Of a stretch of 64,000 nt of DNA, positions 1-13,000 are shown one piece after another (the first letter of the stretch is position 1; each line of letters begins with the position of its first letter). The DNA is from Saururus chinensis (Eukaryota > Streptophyta > Magnoliopsida > Piperales > Saururaceae): the NCBI GenBank assembly GCA_035235625.1, contig CP141143.1:20629092-20693091 (forward strand), in the 5' to 3' direction. The position numbers and the translations under genes were made by a program. The notes beneath the pieces were generated by a model. It was not told the origin of the DNA. It did no database searches and saw nothing but the letters and a program-made list of their open reading frames with translations.

Positions 1-1380
1 TTCCTACTAGTGAGGCTAAGACACTTGAACGGTTTCAAAGTTATTAGTTGTCCCGCATCAGTTCCCTTACCAGTGTCCACTGTCGTGTAAAGTTGAAGAC
101 TTTGTGGGTAGAAACTCTTTCACTTTCAAATGGTAGAGCCTTCTTCCCAAGCCACTACAAAGCTAGGCAAACCGTAGGATCACTCCTTTGTGGTGGTGTG
201 GTATTCATCTTCATCACACGCCTATTTTCCTTTGATGATTTCATCAACGACCTTGGAGGACATGCATCGTTGATAGTGGCCCTCCTTGGAGTGCTACAAC
301 AATGAGCTTTGAGATGCTTCCCCTACTCCAAGTTTCCTCCTATTCGACATCAAATAATGGTCGGGGTAGCCTAAGCTCATTTCCTCCCTCCTCTTTTTGC
401 GATGATCCTCATGGAAACTTGTCTAGTCATGCTATGCAAGGCCTTTCCTTTGCAGTAGATGTGAGTGACCTTCGCCTCATGCCAGTTGTTTCCATGGAAG
501 CAGCTGCTCGAGTAAGGCAACATGTTGACTCTTTTGGCTCATTTTTTGACTTTGAAGAAACCCTCTAACAACAGCCGATGGCCATGGTTCCATCCCAGTT
601 CAAGCCACAACCATGCCCACACACAACTTCCATTCCTCATCAACATCTTCAATCACCTTTGCTCCATGACGATTCCAATGGACCAAGTCTGGGCAACCAA
701 TAGCCTCGCATTGGCGATGCCCATAGTCGTGTGGCAAAGGACAATAGTCTTCTTCCAAGAGACTCCTGCTCTAACCCTGATATAAATAGTAGCCCATCTC
801 ACGATACTAAAGTTCGTGGCACTTTCCACGTGGGTCCAAAAATGGTCTATGCGATCATGAGATTGATCCAAGTTTTCCCATGGTGCCCAGTTTCCCTTCT
901 TTCATGTGTTTTGTGGGACTATGCCTATTACAACTCTTGGAGACTCCTTTACTGGGGCTCTATCGATGTTCCAAATGTGGGAATTGATCCTTATATATTG
1001 GAGTATTAGTAGGAGCAAGTGAAATTGTTTACTGAAGTTGAGCTTCATGTGTATTCCTTCCTATGTCGCAAGAACTAAAGACTACCTTGAGGATGAGGTG
1101 GAGCAAAAGAGAGGTGGAATGTATTGACTAGCCCCAGGGGTTGGGTCCCGCCTTCAAAGTCTATTATAATTAAAATTTAATTATTAATTAAAAGTATTTT
1201 AGGATATTTAGGAGTTTATTTTTATTAAGCTTAAGCTAATGTTAAAGGCCCATTCTAATTAAGATTTCTATTAGGATTAGAGTTCTTATTTGAAATATAT
1301 AAACAAAAAAATTATATTAGATAATTAATTTAGCATTATCTATTCTCTTTTTTCTTTAATGTTCTTGTGTAGACCTTGGT
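1..1380. other. Unassigned degenerate repeat-like DNA
   Basis: No recognisable gene. Short open frames show no family motif and overlap one another on both strands. The stretch runs directly into a copia-like remnant, so it is probably decayed transposon sequence, but I could not identify LTR ends. Confidence 0.4.
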
Positions 1381-1389
1381 CTACAACAT

Positions 1390-1860
1390 GACAATAAACA
1401 AAAAAAACAAAAACAAATCAAAGTCTAGAAGGTGAGGCGAATTTGAAGGTCCTAATACCAAGGAGTGTTAGAACTGTGGACATAATGAATAGGAAATGAA
1501 TGCAAGCATCCTAAGAAATTATAAGATGATTATAAGAAAGAGAGTGATAACAACAACAATGTAGCAAAAAAATTGCATTTAGATGACGTGTTAGCCTTTT
1601 GACCTGTGATTCAAAGGAAGATACATGAAACATTAACTCGGGTCCCTCTAAGTTGGGTTTTTATTAAAAAAATGTCCATCTTTTAACTTTACTTGTTATT
1701 CCAATACTTTGTTGAATTACATTAAGGGTGATTCCAAGAAGCATTACTTGGGAGATAATGAACCTTGTCAAATTGTTGGAAAATGAGATTTAAGCTTTAG
1801 GTTATCCAATGGATGTGAAACCTCTGTTGTGTTTGATTGACTTAGAACCTTGAATTCATT
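1390..1860 (+). pseudogene. Ty1/copia gag-pol remnant (zinc knuckle and GAG-pre-integrase region)
   Basis: Conceptual translation shows a Lys/Ser/Arg-rich stretch (NKNKSKSRR) followed by a decayed CCHC knuckle that reads C-x2-CGH, with stop codons where residues should be. About 300 bp further on comes YLGDNEPCQIVGK and then LSNG. The second block is the conserved 'LGDxxPCxIVGxG...LxNG' region that follows the protease in Ty1/copia polyproteins. The order knuckle, then this motif, on the same strand fits copia. Several stop codons and frameshifts show it is dead. No LTRs were located, so the limits are approximate. Confidence 0.55.
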
Positions 1861-2528
1861 GACTCAATAAGTAGATATAAGCCATGTGACCAATACATCT
1901 ACATCTACTATTTTTTCTTTTTCTCATGATCCAAAGTATAATGATTTAAAGCTGCTAGTGTAATATTGTGTTGACATTGTAAAGCCTCAACAACATCAAA
2001 GTGTGTAGGTGAAGCTCATAGAAGAAGTCGTGCCATTGTCATTGTTGAAACACAAGGAGATGCAAGAAACTCACTCTCATATTTATCCTCTAAAAGGAGC
2101 TAAACGAACGTAGGATATAGTACAAAACCTTCCCAAACACATCTTAAAGAGGCACTCTGATTGACCGCAAATGCAGCCATATATTGATCGATTTCCTCCA
2201 TGGCCTTTTAATTTCCAACTCTCCTATTTTCATTGGATTTCATGTTTGATCCCCAACTATATGAGGTATAATAGGATGCATGGGAGCCCTTTGGGGTATA
2301 AGAACACAATCCTTTCGACTAGAAAGAAGGAGAAAGAATTTGGGGTGGTCCCAAATTGTGAAAGCTTGGTGTTTTGGGACAATTGGTGTGAGAAATTGGG
2401 GCAATTTGCACTTGAAGGGATATTTTGCTGGATCTAGGGCTTGTGCTAGTGGTTGTAGGACTTACATTATAATTAGTCGAGGATTATAATTTGATAAACC
2501 CCTCCTAAAACTCTAACATAATAAAGTA
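1861..2528. other. Intergenic, probably transposon-derived
   Basis: AT-rich sequence without a supportable gene. Small open frames near 2170-2490 carry no recognisable motif. Confidence 0.35.
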
Positions 2529-2732
2529 CTCTCTTCGTCCCATATTAATAGTTATATTTGAAAAAATAATAATTTTTATTAAATGGTGAAACTCATATCT
2601 AAGAGAAGAAAAAATAAGTTTATGATATTCTTTTTAAAGTACCCAACTATTTAAATTTAACAAAATAAAGTTATTAATATGGAATAATTTTTTTTACCAA
2701 ATGGAGCTATTAATTTAAGACAGAGAAAATAG
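2529..2732. mobile_element. Stowaway-type MITE, TA target duplication
   Basis: A 204-bp AT-rich element. The left end reads CTCTCTTCGTCCCATATTAA. The reverse complement of the right end reads CTATTTTCTCTGTCTTAAAT, and both arms then share ATTAATAG(T/C)T and (A/C)TATTTG/CCATTTGG. A TA dinucleotide flanks each side. Ends resembling CTCCCTCCGTCCC with a TA duplication are the signature of Stowaway (Tc1/mariner-derived) MITEs. There is no coding capacity. Confidence 0.75.
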
Positions 2733-3562
2733 TAGAAGTAAGTAAATATAAATAGTAGTAGAAGAGAAACGTTGTGTCCCTTGGAGAATTCATGGCCTAA
2801 ACCACTCCGATTATAGCAAAATTTGTTCATTTCGATAGACGTTACTTAGGGGCTATTTGGACACAATTTTACTAAATTTTTTTTTAGAAAACTCGTTTCA
2901 TGATGAAGTGACATAGTTGGTTGTCAGTTCATTTATCCTTTGAATCTGAATAAGCAAATGAATCTGATTCATCTCCCTAAAATCTCATTTCACAAGTAAG
3001 TTAACTAAAACCTTTTTCTAACACCGGTCCAGATATTGAGGTACTTTGTAGGCTTGTAGCAAATTTGTGGGGAGAAATCCTAATTTGTGATGGCAAACAT
3101 GATTGCACAAATCTACTTCTCCCAATTAGGTGGTAATATAAAATTTGCATTCTCAAACATGATTTTGTCAAATCTCTCGTAATGCTCCACAACTCTTGTC
3201 ACAAATTTATATCCAAATAACCCTTGATCCTGGCTATTGTGCTTCCGCGGCTGATTTATTTGCAAATTTTGCTCTTGATCGATATTCTTGCCGGTGGCTC
3301 AATTCTCAACCTCAGTTTTTAAATCTATTGTGCACTGCTGTAGCTAGGATTCGCCATAACGGTCTTCTGCATCCATTTATTCTCTGCACTCTAGCAAGCT
3401 CCAATTTTTTGAAGAATGTATTCAGCTTAGGATTGCACTTGATGCATAAAGAATTGCTATTTAAGAATAAATATTATAGGACGGAGGGAGTATGTAATTT
3501 TAAATGTAACTAGTGTTGCTGATACGCAAAAATGAATTTGTCTAATTGTCTCATTCATCCAG
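2733..3562 (+). other. Intron DNA upstream of the carrier exons
   Basis: This stretch sits directly before a splice acceptor (tcatccag ending at 3562) and contains no upstream carrier exon that I could find. It includes the solitary end of another Stowaway-like MITE near 3475-3492 (GGACGGAGGGAGTA). It is most simply read as part of an intron of more than 3.5 kb whose 5' end lies before the window. Confidence 0.5.
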
Positions 3563-4014
3563 GTGCAAGTGCTGTTTCTGGATTCTTCGCGTCTGCTTTC
3601 AGCCTGCCTTTTGACTATGTGAAGACCCAGATCAGGAAAATGCAAGTAGATGCCTATGGGAAATACCCATACACAGGTCCTATGGATTGTGCCTTGAAGA
3701 CATTGAAGGCTGGTGGACCTTTCAAATTTTACACTGGCTTTCCAGTTTACTGCGTTCGAATTGCTCCTCATGTTATGGTAATGATGCTCTATTTATCTTT
3801 ATTGTTATTAATTTATTTGATAATGAGAGTGTAGTCTATATTAAAAGGGATAGAACAACCGTCCTCTTATAAATAATGCTTTTATTTATTACTCCACGTC
3901 TATTTTTTTATCTAATACTTTGTGTGTTTATACATTTCTTTTGTGATAACTTTGCAGATGACATGGATATTTATCAACCAAATACAGAAACTGGAGAAGA
4001 GTGTTGGATTGTAG
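3563..4014 (+). CDS. DTC: Mitochondrial dicarboxylate/tricarboxylate carrier, last two exons (partial)
   Basis: Exons 3563-3777 and 3958-4014 (stop TAG 4012-4014) join with GT-AG borders between two Met codons and give about 90 residues, the third repeat of a mitochondrial carrier (SLC25 family). Visible features are the signature PFDYVK (Pro-x-Asp-x-x-Lys), then KTQIRKMQ, the YPYTG turn, LKAGGPFKFYTGF, and the last helix with CVRIAPHVM and the C-terminal FINQIQKLEKSVGL. The wording matches plant DTC, an inner-membrane exchanger of oxoglutarate, malate, citrate and related acids. Full proteins are about 300 residues, so the first two repeats are missing here. No break occurs in the visible part. 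Either the 5' exons lie outside the window behind a transposon-filled intron, or this is a truncated 3' copy. The 3'UTR probably follows from 4015. Confidence 0.85.
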
Positions 4015-5704
4015 GCCTGTAATTATTTAGGCGGCATTATATTCTTTTACGTCCGCCATGGACATCTGGTTGGACAGTCCTCAAACAAACAGTGATTTTG
4101 GTGACCAAACAGTAGAAATGAGAGCTTGATTTGACACTTGATGCGCCTTCAAATTTTCATGTTGCACTTGTTTGCTGGCATTTGAGACTTGCGAGAGTGG
4201 CATCTTATGCATGAACATGAATCATGTGGTTCACTTATTTTTGCTTTGGAAAGCATTGAACACTTGGGAATTAGAGCAGGAAGACATTTTTCCATGGTAG
4301 AGTTATTATGTTTCATCTTCTACTTTTGTTTCTCTTGCAGCCGGTGGGTATATCTGAAATGTGTGACATGCGGCGTGATGTGCATTGATTTATTCATTCG
4401 TGGTAAACTTCCTTGGCTTAGTACACTAGGAGAAGGTCTGTGAACGGGTCCATTGTAATCCGTTCTGGCCAATATTATGCACTTGAAACAAAATGCGTAA
4501 AACAAAATGCTGGATGTAATAAACGGATTCCTTCCAGCAAATTCTATCATAAACTTGAGCACATATAGAAACAATTGGAGATAAAAGCCAAACTAGCATT
4601 AGGACCACGCCAAAGGAAGTGGAGGTTTTGAACTCCATGCCTTTGGCCACTAATTCACTTGATGTGCGTGATATGCTAGTGTTGTATCAGCACGAGGGGG
4701 ATAAGCTCCAGGTAAGAGTGTAATTTGGGTCGGTAAAATTTAACTTACTCATCCCGACCTTAATGGGCCGGTTTTAAATTTTTAAATTCAACCCAAATAG
4801 TTATTTGGGTCAGGTTTGGATTTTAAATGATCCACCCCAACCCGACCCGATTAAAAGTTATAAATATAAAGTTTTATATATTATTTAAATTTTAATAATA
4901 ACTTTTAATTTTTTCAGTAAATAAGTAATTTTTAAAAAAATATATGTATTTTTTTTTCTAAATGGGTCAAGTATGAGTTTGGTCTACTGGGGCCGATTTA
5001 GACTCAAGTTACCATTTCTTAAATAATATTGGGTCCGGGTTTGATAAAACCAACCCGATGATATCTCTAGCAGGGTACAATACTCTATGAGTGAGGCTGA
5101 TTGTCCTCCGCTTCTAGTATAGTCCTAATGACCTCAACACTCCTTGTTAACACAAAAAAAAAAGATAAAAACATAATTAGTATAAAGGAGACATAGCTAC
5201 ATTTGCGAAGAGGTCAATTGTATTTTACTTTGAAATGATTGCTGAATTATTCCAGTACAAACACATTACAAGTGGTCAGCCTGAGGGCCAAACATCTTCC
5301 AAAACTTGAAGCTCTAATTTCAGTAGTACCCCTCCTAATGCTTAAAAATAGGCTAAAATTTTGGTAGGGAATACTTCCTCCGTTCTAAATTAATAATTTT
5401 ATTTAATAAAATTATTTTATTTTGTTCTAATAGGGCATTTGTCGTTCTATATTTTAAACTGATATATTTCAAATTTTTTATTTCAAGATGCAGACTAAAA
5501 TCTTGCATTTCATATGCCCGATTCCAAACTATATACCAAAATCCTAGGTTTTCAAAATGCATGATAAAATACACAACAAAATTCAATTTTTATCTAAACG
5601 TAGGATATAAAATATTAATTCTTCAAATCTTAGTTGGATAAATAAAAATAAATGATCGGCCCATAATAATATGATATTAGGTGCACTTTGTCATTTGTAT
5701 ATGT
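4015..5704. other. 3'UTR, then GGGTCGG-type repeat DNA
   Basis: The first few hundred bases are likely 3'UTR of the carrier. Between about 4725 and 5085 lies AT-rich DNA bordered by GGGTCGG/CCGACC and GGGTCCGGGTTT/AACCCGA stretches in opposite orientation, a pattern seen in hAT-like non-autonomous plant elements. A Stowaway-like end (CTTCCTCCGTTCTAAATTAA) sits at about 5384. No gene was seen. Confidence 0.4.
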
Positions 5705-5880
5705 GTAATATCCTCGATTTTTTTATAAATTTTTTACTATTTTCTGCTTGTATTTTTTATGAAAAAATTTGACACTTTGGTGTATCTGTTTTTGTGATTG
5801 ACTTTGATAATCGTAATCGTAGAGTCGGGAGTGGTATTTAGTCGCAAGTTATAGGCCTCAATGCTCCACAGAAACTTTCA
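5705..5880 (+). repeat. LTR start fragment, family B (TGTAAT...GATTTTT)
   Basis: The sequence starts TGTAATATCCTCGATTTTTT and contains the landmarks 'tgacactttggtgtat', 'cgtagagtcggg' and 'ttagtcgca...aggcctcaa'. The same landmarks occur in the same order in the reverse complement of 38270-38450, the right end of the nested LTR at 30888-38450. It is therefore a diverged, truncated second copy of that LTR, on the plus strand. I found no matching 3' end or target duplication. Confidence 0.65.
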
Positions 5881-7060
5881 GCGCGAAAACGGGAGAGAAA
5901 ATGAAGAGACACAAACGTGAATAGAAATAGAAAGAAATGAAGAGAATGAGAAATAAAAAATAAAAATTAGAGCGCCCGACCCTCAGGCGGAATAGAAGAA
6001 GGGAACTGCCCCTTCCTTCTGTGTGGCCAGAGGCGATGCCACTGTCAACTGCCGGCTTCCGCCCGGCCAGCCTCTGTTTGGCGTCGCCGCTGCTGCCCCA
6101 ACATGGCCCCATTGGTTGTCCGCCCTTCTCTCTTCTTTTTTCCCATTTTAGTCCGATGAACCCCCCCCCCCTTCTCTTGATCCGTCACTGCCATTGGCCA
6201 ATTAGCCTCCAACCCGCCATCATGGCTTCGTCTTGGCCAGGACGACGTCATAGCACCATTGTCTTGGCCTCCCCACCCCTCCTTCACTAACGTAAGGTAA
6301 AATTCCGTCTGCCCCTCTTTTTCCTTTTGTTTCTGTGCATTGTGATTAGTAGCAACGTCGCCGATCGCTACCACCACTGGCCTTTGGCCCCCTAAGCCCA
6401 ACGACGACAAGGCCGTCACCCCCAGCCTTTGACGAATTTATCTTCCTAAGGAGTTGCAGAGAAGAATATGCTAGAGGAGAGACCCTTGGCCCAATGTGCA
6501 TATTTTTAAACCGCATAAGTTGGGGTTGAAATTAAAAATCCATAAATGAGGATTATTTCACGTTGTAAGTTGGGGTTTAGAATATATAAATTTAAAAATT
6601 ACTTTCGCATGGGTAATCTTAAATGTACATGTAAAATCCTAAACGACTAATAACTCATTATCAAATATGCGCTCCAAATACCAAACAATTGAGTACTTAA
6701 AAAAATAATATAAGTTTATGTTGACATTTTTAGATGTAGGTTTCACTGTTATATTACTTTCCCCAAGGAAAAGTGATATCCCGTGGCAAGTTAACGGGTC
6801 GGACGGAAGGAATATTTGGGAACTCGGGGGGTGCAATGGGAATTTCATTGGCTCCCCAACTGTTTCGAATTTGTTCATGTGAGTAGTGGACTGGAGAGAC
6901 CGGTAGAGGTGCTTGGGGATGCTGAACCTGCTAAATTGGGGACTTGTGAGGATCTAACTCCGATTCCGGGCGACCCGATGTAAGCCCATCACAGAGTCGC
7001 CTCCTCTGCTTATTGTTAATCGTACAAAGTCATTGCCTCGTAGGAGGGCCCGATCACGTC
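5881..7060. other. GC-rich low-complexity stretch, then 5' flank of the exonuclease gene
   Basis: From about 6000 to 6440 the composition rises to GC-rich with GGC/GCC runs and a poly-C tract near 6162. Opposing open frames there show no family motif. From about 6880 to 7060 the sequence is gene-proximal and likely includes the promoter and 5'UTR of the downstream gene. Confidence 0.4.
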
Positions 7061-10000
7061 ATGGCTTCTTCTGCTTCTCATCTGACTCATATTCCTCTCC
7101 CTCCCAGCTCTGGTATTCATAATTTACTATCAAAATCTGCGTTAGTTACGTGCTTTCTCAGTTTCATGGATGTTCTTCCATAATGGTTGATTGTGTTTTT
7201 GTTTCTGAAATTAATTGTGACTGTGGCCTAGCCTTTTCATTTTGTTTCAGGAAGGTCAGTTATGATTTGCATGTTACGATTTGATTTTTTTGGTTCTGAA
7301 AGTGTTAGTGGAGGTTGTATTCCAGTGGCTTTTAATTTCCTTTGCATTCTGTAATTTCGTTGGTTTGGAGTTCTGTCATGGGATTGATTTAGCCGGTATT
7401 GCAGTCGTTTTTTAACTGACTTTTGACGAGGTTTGAAGCTTAATTTTGCCTGGTTTATTTTTTTAATTCAGGTTTAATTTGACGATCAAAGTTGTGGTTG
7501 TCTGGTTTGTATGACCCTGAAGTTTCGCTGTTTAATTTGTTAGTCTAGCCTTTTTTCTTTGTCTGTTTCTTTCATTTTGCTTTTACCTAGTTGTCCTTCC
7601 TTTGATAGTTGACCCAGGTTTCATATGTACGGTGTTATTGTTTTGAGGTCTAGTTTTGAACTCTTGCATTGCTCTGCTTTGCTTTGTATGTTTTGGGAAT
7701 GGCAGGGGGTGAAGGGCATAATCAGGACGGAATCTTGTCACCAGTGCCTGTCCATATTGTTACCCATGCATCACAACTACCACCCGAATTTTTAAACCCC
7801 TCTTTGGAGAAGAAGTTGGCAATTGGTTTTGATTGCGAGGGAGTTGATCTCTGCCGATGTGGAAAACTTTGCATCATGCAGGTATAAGCTTTAGTTTATT
7901 TTGCATTCGACTTGAGAAACTTAACATTGTGAACATGAAGAAGCCAGAATTGTGTCAAAATTTATTTGAACTACCGTCTTGTCTTTACATTTTTCATGGA
8001 TGCTATTATTTGAGAATCAATGCAACAACAATTACTATTCTAACAAAGAAAGTTTATGGTTAGTTTTTCCATCATCTTATATTTTTTATGTGTCTGCAAA
8101 ATTCTCTTTCTTTTGGTGCAGTTGGCGTTCCCAGATGCTGTATATTTGGTTGATGCTCTTCAAGGTGGTGAAATTCTTATGCAAGCCTGTAAACCTGCAC
8201 TTGAGTCTGGTTTTATTACTAAAGTTGTTCATGACTGCAAGCGTGATAGTGAGGTCCTTGAAAATATGTACTTATTTTGCTGGTGTGCACAACCGTATCT
8301 GCCAGATCTTTTGATCAACTTGCACCTTATTCACTCTCTGTAGGCATTGTATTTTCAATATGGGATTAAACTGCACAATGTCATGGACACACAGGTGAGC
8401 TTCAGTTATGAATATGTTGACATATATGTACAGGAAAATGTTGTTCTACTGTTTATGATGTTGATACCATTGAATGCATTAATGCAATTTGGACCCTCAA
8501 ATTTTATCTTATCATGGTGTACTAAATTGAAATTGAATGTAGAGCATAAATTTTTTTTTCTTTTTTTAACTATGCAAGTGGACACTGTTGTTTCTTCTAT
8601 ATTTTACCATGTATCATCACTCTTTGGGAGAAGATAATGTTTAAGATGTTAAAAAGACTCAACTTATGCCTAGTCCTATAATAAATCAATATCAAAGGAT
8701 GGAAAACTTGTGAGATTCTTGAATTGGTCAGCTTCATTAGTGCACATGTGGAGTTTCATGTGGTTCCAAATTCCTCTACAACCTGGGAATCTCTCAGCAA
8801 GCAAATATTCATTTCTAACATGCTGACACATATAGCAGTATAGATCTGTTTATGAACTCGTAAGTTCCAAAAATTACTATAATTGCACGGTGTAGCTTAT
8901 CGATGTGCTATCTTATCGGCGTGCCATCGTGATTTTCTTTTGTTTCATGTAATGTTTTTGCTTGAATTTTCTTACCTGGTATCAATATCTGATACAAAGT
9001 TGATGCCATAATTGCAATGCAGCTTCATTTGTATTGTCTCATCTTGTGCAGATTGCATATTCTCTTATAGAGGAGCAGGAAGGGAGGAGACGATCTCCTG
9101 ATGATTACATATCTTTTGTAGGACTTCTTGCCGATCCCCGCTACTGTGGTACTTTTGCTATACTGTGACTATTTATAGTGTGTTCACATTGTTTCTTCCT
9201 GCCGTTAAACACGTGTGATTTAGTTATCCCAAAATTTTTGTTGTTTCATTGCTCCTCTAGATCTGCCAGATCAATTATAGTTTTGGGATAAACAACATGG
9301 AAACACCTCCCACACCATACAATTATTTGAATTCAAGATCTCCAAGTATATATTATGAGGATACTGATGTGAACCGAAAGGGGCAGGGAGGGAATAGGGA
9401 AATAGTAAGGAAGATAACTTCTGATTGATTGTCATTCTAGCGCCAAATTACATGGTTTTTATAGGAGAGGAAACATAAATGCTAATTACTATCCTAGAGA
9501 AAATCAAGGGACACAACATAGTCTCAATACAATCTAATTAATGACATGGGAAAGCTAAAGGTCACATCAAAAAACCAAAGGACACCTATAGTCCCAATAT
9601 AATCCAGTTAATGACATAGGAAGGCTAAAGGTCACAATAATAATCCAATTAATGACATGGGAAGGCTAAAGGTCACAATATTCGACCACACTCCGCTGGG
9701 GCTTGGCCTCAAGCCAACCAATCAGGGAAACGCTCTTTGAATTCGGTAATGGGTAGCCAAGTAGCATCTTCAGGAGGATGGTGAAGCCATGCAACCAGAA
9801 CCTTAGAAACGAGACGACCGTTACGCCGAATGCGACGCTCCTCCAGAATGGCATCTGGAATCAAAGAAGGGGCAGCAGGTGGTAGGGGTGGCACAACTGG
9901 GCTGGGAAGAGGCATTGGGTCACCCACAAATTTTCGGAGACTGGAAACGTGAAACACTGGGTGAATCTGGGCATCAGGCGGCAATTGTAAGCGATAAGCA

Positions 10001-13000
10001 TCCATACTAATACGTGCAAGAATTGGATAGGGGCTGTGGAAGTGGTGGGCAAGTTTCTCGGAAGTAGGTTGCTGGATAGAAGTCTGTCATAGGGTTGTCG
10101 GCGTAGATAAACGAGATTGCCAACTGCAAATTCCCGATCCACGTGACGGCGATAATAGACCTGACACATTCGATTTTGAGAGGCTGTCAGATTAAGGCGA
10201 AGCTGGCGCATGACTTCATCTCCAGTTTGTAAAGTGTTATCCACGGCACCCACCGTGGAGCGAAGTGGAGTATAATGAAGGACAGTGGGCTGAGGACGAC
10301 CGTAGAGTACCTGAAATGGAGTGTAACCGGTAACCGTATGATAGGCGGTGTTGTAGGAGTACTCAGCCCACAGAAGGAAGGACAACCAAGTTTGTGGTCG
10401 GTCCCCAGCGAAACACTGTAAGTATTGCTCCAAACATCGGTTGACCACCTCAGTTTGACCATCGGTCTGGGGGTGGTAAGCGGAACTCATACAAAAGGTG
10501 GTACCATGCATTCGCCATAAGTCTTGCCAAAAGGAGGAAGTGAAAACCTGATCACAGTCACATGTAATAGTCTTGGGCATCCCATGCAAGCGAACAACAT
10601 CACGAATAAGATTTCAACAACACTCTTGGCGGTGTAGGGGTGGGAGAGCGTAGAGAAATGTGCATACTTGGAAAGACGATCAACTACTACGAGAATGACC
10701 GATTTGTCCTCAACCTTGGGCAAGGCCTCGATGAAATCCATGCTGATATCTTCCCATACGCGGTCAGGAATGGGAAGTGGTTGAAGCAGCCCTGCAGGGG
10801 TGGTGGTATCACTTTTGGCACGCTGGCATATATCACAGGCGACAACAAAGCGTTGAACATCTCTCTTGAGCCCTCGCCAAGTAAAACTCTGGGAGACCCA
10901 TTTATATGTCCGGAAGACCCCCTCATGTCCAGCAATAGGAGTACTATGGTGAAGATGGAGAATATCGCGCCGGAGGAATTCTGAATGAGGAACCCATAAA
11001 CACCCTTGGGGAAAAGAAAACCATCCTGCAAAACAAAATCAGGGGAGAAAGATGGATCGGCATGGAGACATTCGATAAGGTGAACACATTCAGGGTCGGA
11101 GCGGTAAGCAGCTTGTAAGTCCCGAAGGAAAGGAAAAACGGGATCGAAAAGAGCATGTAAGGACGCATCTTCAAATTGTCAGGACAATGCATCAGCAGCA
11201 CGATTCTCATGCCTGCGTTTATAGATCAACTCGTAGTCATAGCCCAAAAGCTTAGTGACCCATCTCTATTGAGCAGGGGTAGCAATTCTCTGGTCCAAAA
11301 AATACTTGAGCGGCTAGTGGTCAGTCCGGATGATGAAGTGGTGTCCTAGAAGATATGGACGCCACTTGCCAACTGCCTGGATGATAGCAATCATTTCCCG
11401 TTCATAAGTGGACAATCGACGAGAACCGTCAGACAGTGCTTTGCTGTAAAAAGTGATGGGCCGGTCTTCTTGCATAAGAACAACGCCAAGGCCCACATAA
11501 GAAGTATCGCTTTCCACGATAAAAGTTTTAGAGAAATCAGGCAAGGCAAGAACTGGTGCAGAAATTAGGGCTGTCTTGAGAGCCTCGAAGGCTTGTTGGG
11601 CATCAAGGGACCAAATAAAAGCGCCTTTCTTTAATAAATTAGTCAGGGGCGCAACGATCACCCCATAAGAAGATATAAATCGCTGGTAATACCCTGCAAG
11701 CCCGAGAAAGCCACGTAGAGCCCGTCCTGTGGAAGGAGGCCAATCACGAACAATAGCAATTTTATTTGGATCTGTTGCCACATCGTCTGCAGAGATAATA
11801 TGGCCCAAATATTCAATTTGGTGGCAACCGAAGGAACACTTGGATTTTTTTAAGTAAAGAGAATACTTTTGAAGAATATCAAAGACAATCCGCAAATGTT
11901 CCATATGGTCCTCCCAAGTAGGGTTATATATTAGAATATTGTCAAAGAAGACGAGCACAAATTGTTGTAAATGAGGCCAAAAAATGTCATTCATGAGGCA
12001 CTGGAAGGTGGCAGGAGCATTAGTCAAGCCGAATGGCATGACCAAAAATTCATAATGGCCATTGTGCATTCGAAAGGCTGTCTTGGGCACATCTGAAAGA
12101 TGCATACGGATCTAATGATAACTGGATCGGAGATCAAGCTTGGTGAAAACCCGAGCTCCTGTCAACTCATCTAATAACTCCTCGATCACAAGAATGAGAT
12201 ACTTATCCTTCAATGTGATGAGATTGAGAGCTCTGTAATCCATACAGAATCGCCAACTGCCGTCCTTTTTACGAACCAGGAGAACAGGGGAAGAATAGGA
12301 AGACTGGCTGGGCTGAATGATGCCAGCTTGAAGCATCTCTCACCAGGCACTCAATCTCCATCTTTTGAATATGTGGGTAGCGATATGGCTGAACATTTGT
12401 TGGAGAAGCTCCTGGCTGAATGGGTATGTGGTGGTCAGATGGACGGACAGGAGGAAGCCCGCTGGTCTCTTGGAAAAGAACATTATAGTCTGCCAGCAAG
12501 GAAATCAGATCAGAAGGAAGCACCCGCGTGGAGAGCATATCGGTTGTGGGTCGTTGTTGAACCATATACCCATAGCAATGGTAGTGAGATAGACTTTCCG
12601 TAGAGACGGCTCCCAACAAACGTCCAGGTGGCGCAATAAGGTGGACTTTCTTGCCAGCATAAGAAAAGTCCATCGTCATTTGCCAAAAGTCCCAACTGAC
12701 TGGACCCAGCTCCGCTAGCCACTCTATCCCAAGGACCACATCAGCTCCTTGAGTAGGGAGAAGATATAAGTCTATCGAGTATGTGTGGCCCTGAATCTGC
12801 AGCTCAATTTGGGAGCACATCCCACAACTCTTGAGGCGTGTTCCGTTCCCAATCAACACATCAAAGGTGGCAAAATCTTGGATAATATATCCCAAGTGCC
12901 GTGCAACCCTGTTATTCACAAAATTGTGGGTGCTCCCACTATCAATTAACACTGAGACAGATTGCTTATTAATCATTCCTTGAACTCGCATAGTTCGAGG

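Noticed and set aside
6045..6419. 124-aa minus-strand frame in a GC-rich patch
   Set aside because: No domain, and the opposite strand is open over much of the same stretch; typical of low-complexity GC-rich repeat DNA.
5705..6620. Complete family-B LTR on the plus strand
   Set aside because: Only about the first 180 bp match the family. No terminal GTTACA end or duplication of the flank was found, so only a fragment is claimed.
10640..11031. 114-aa frames on both strands within the chromovirus
   Set aside because: They lie over the decayed integrase zinc-finger region. The plus-strand frame is antisense to pol and the minus-strand one is out of frame.
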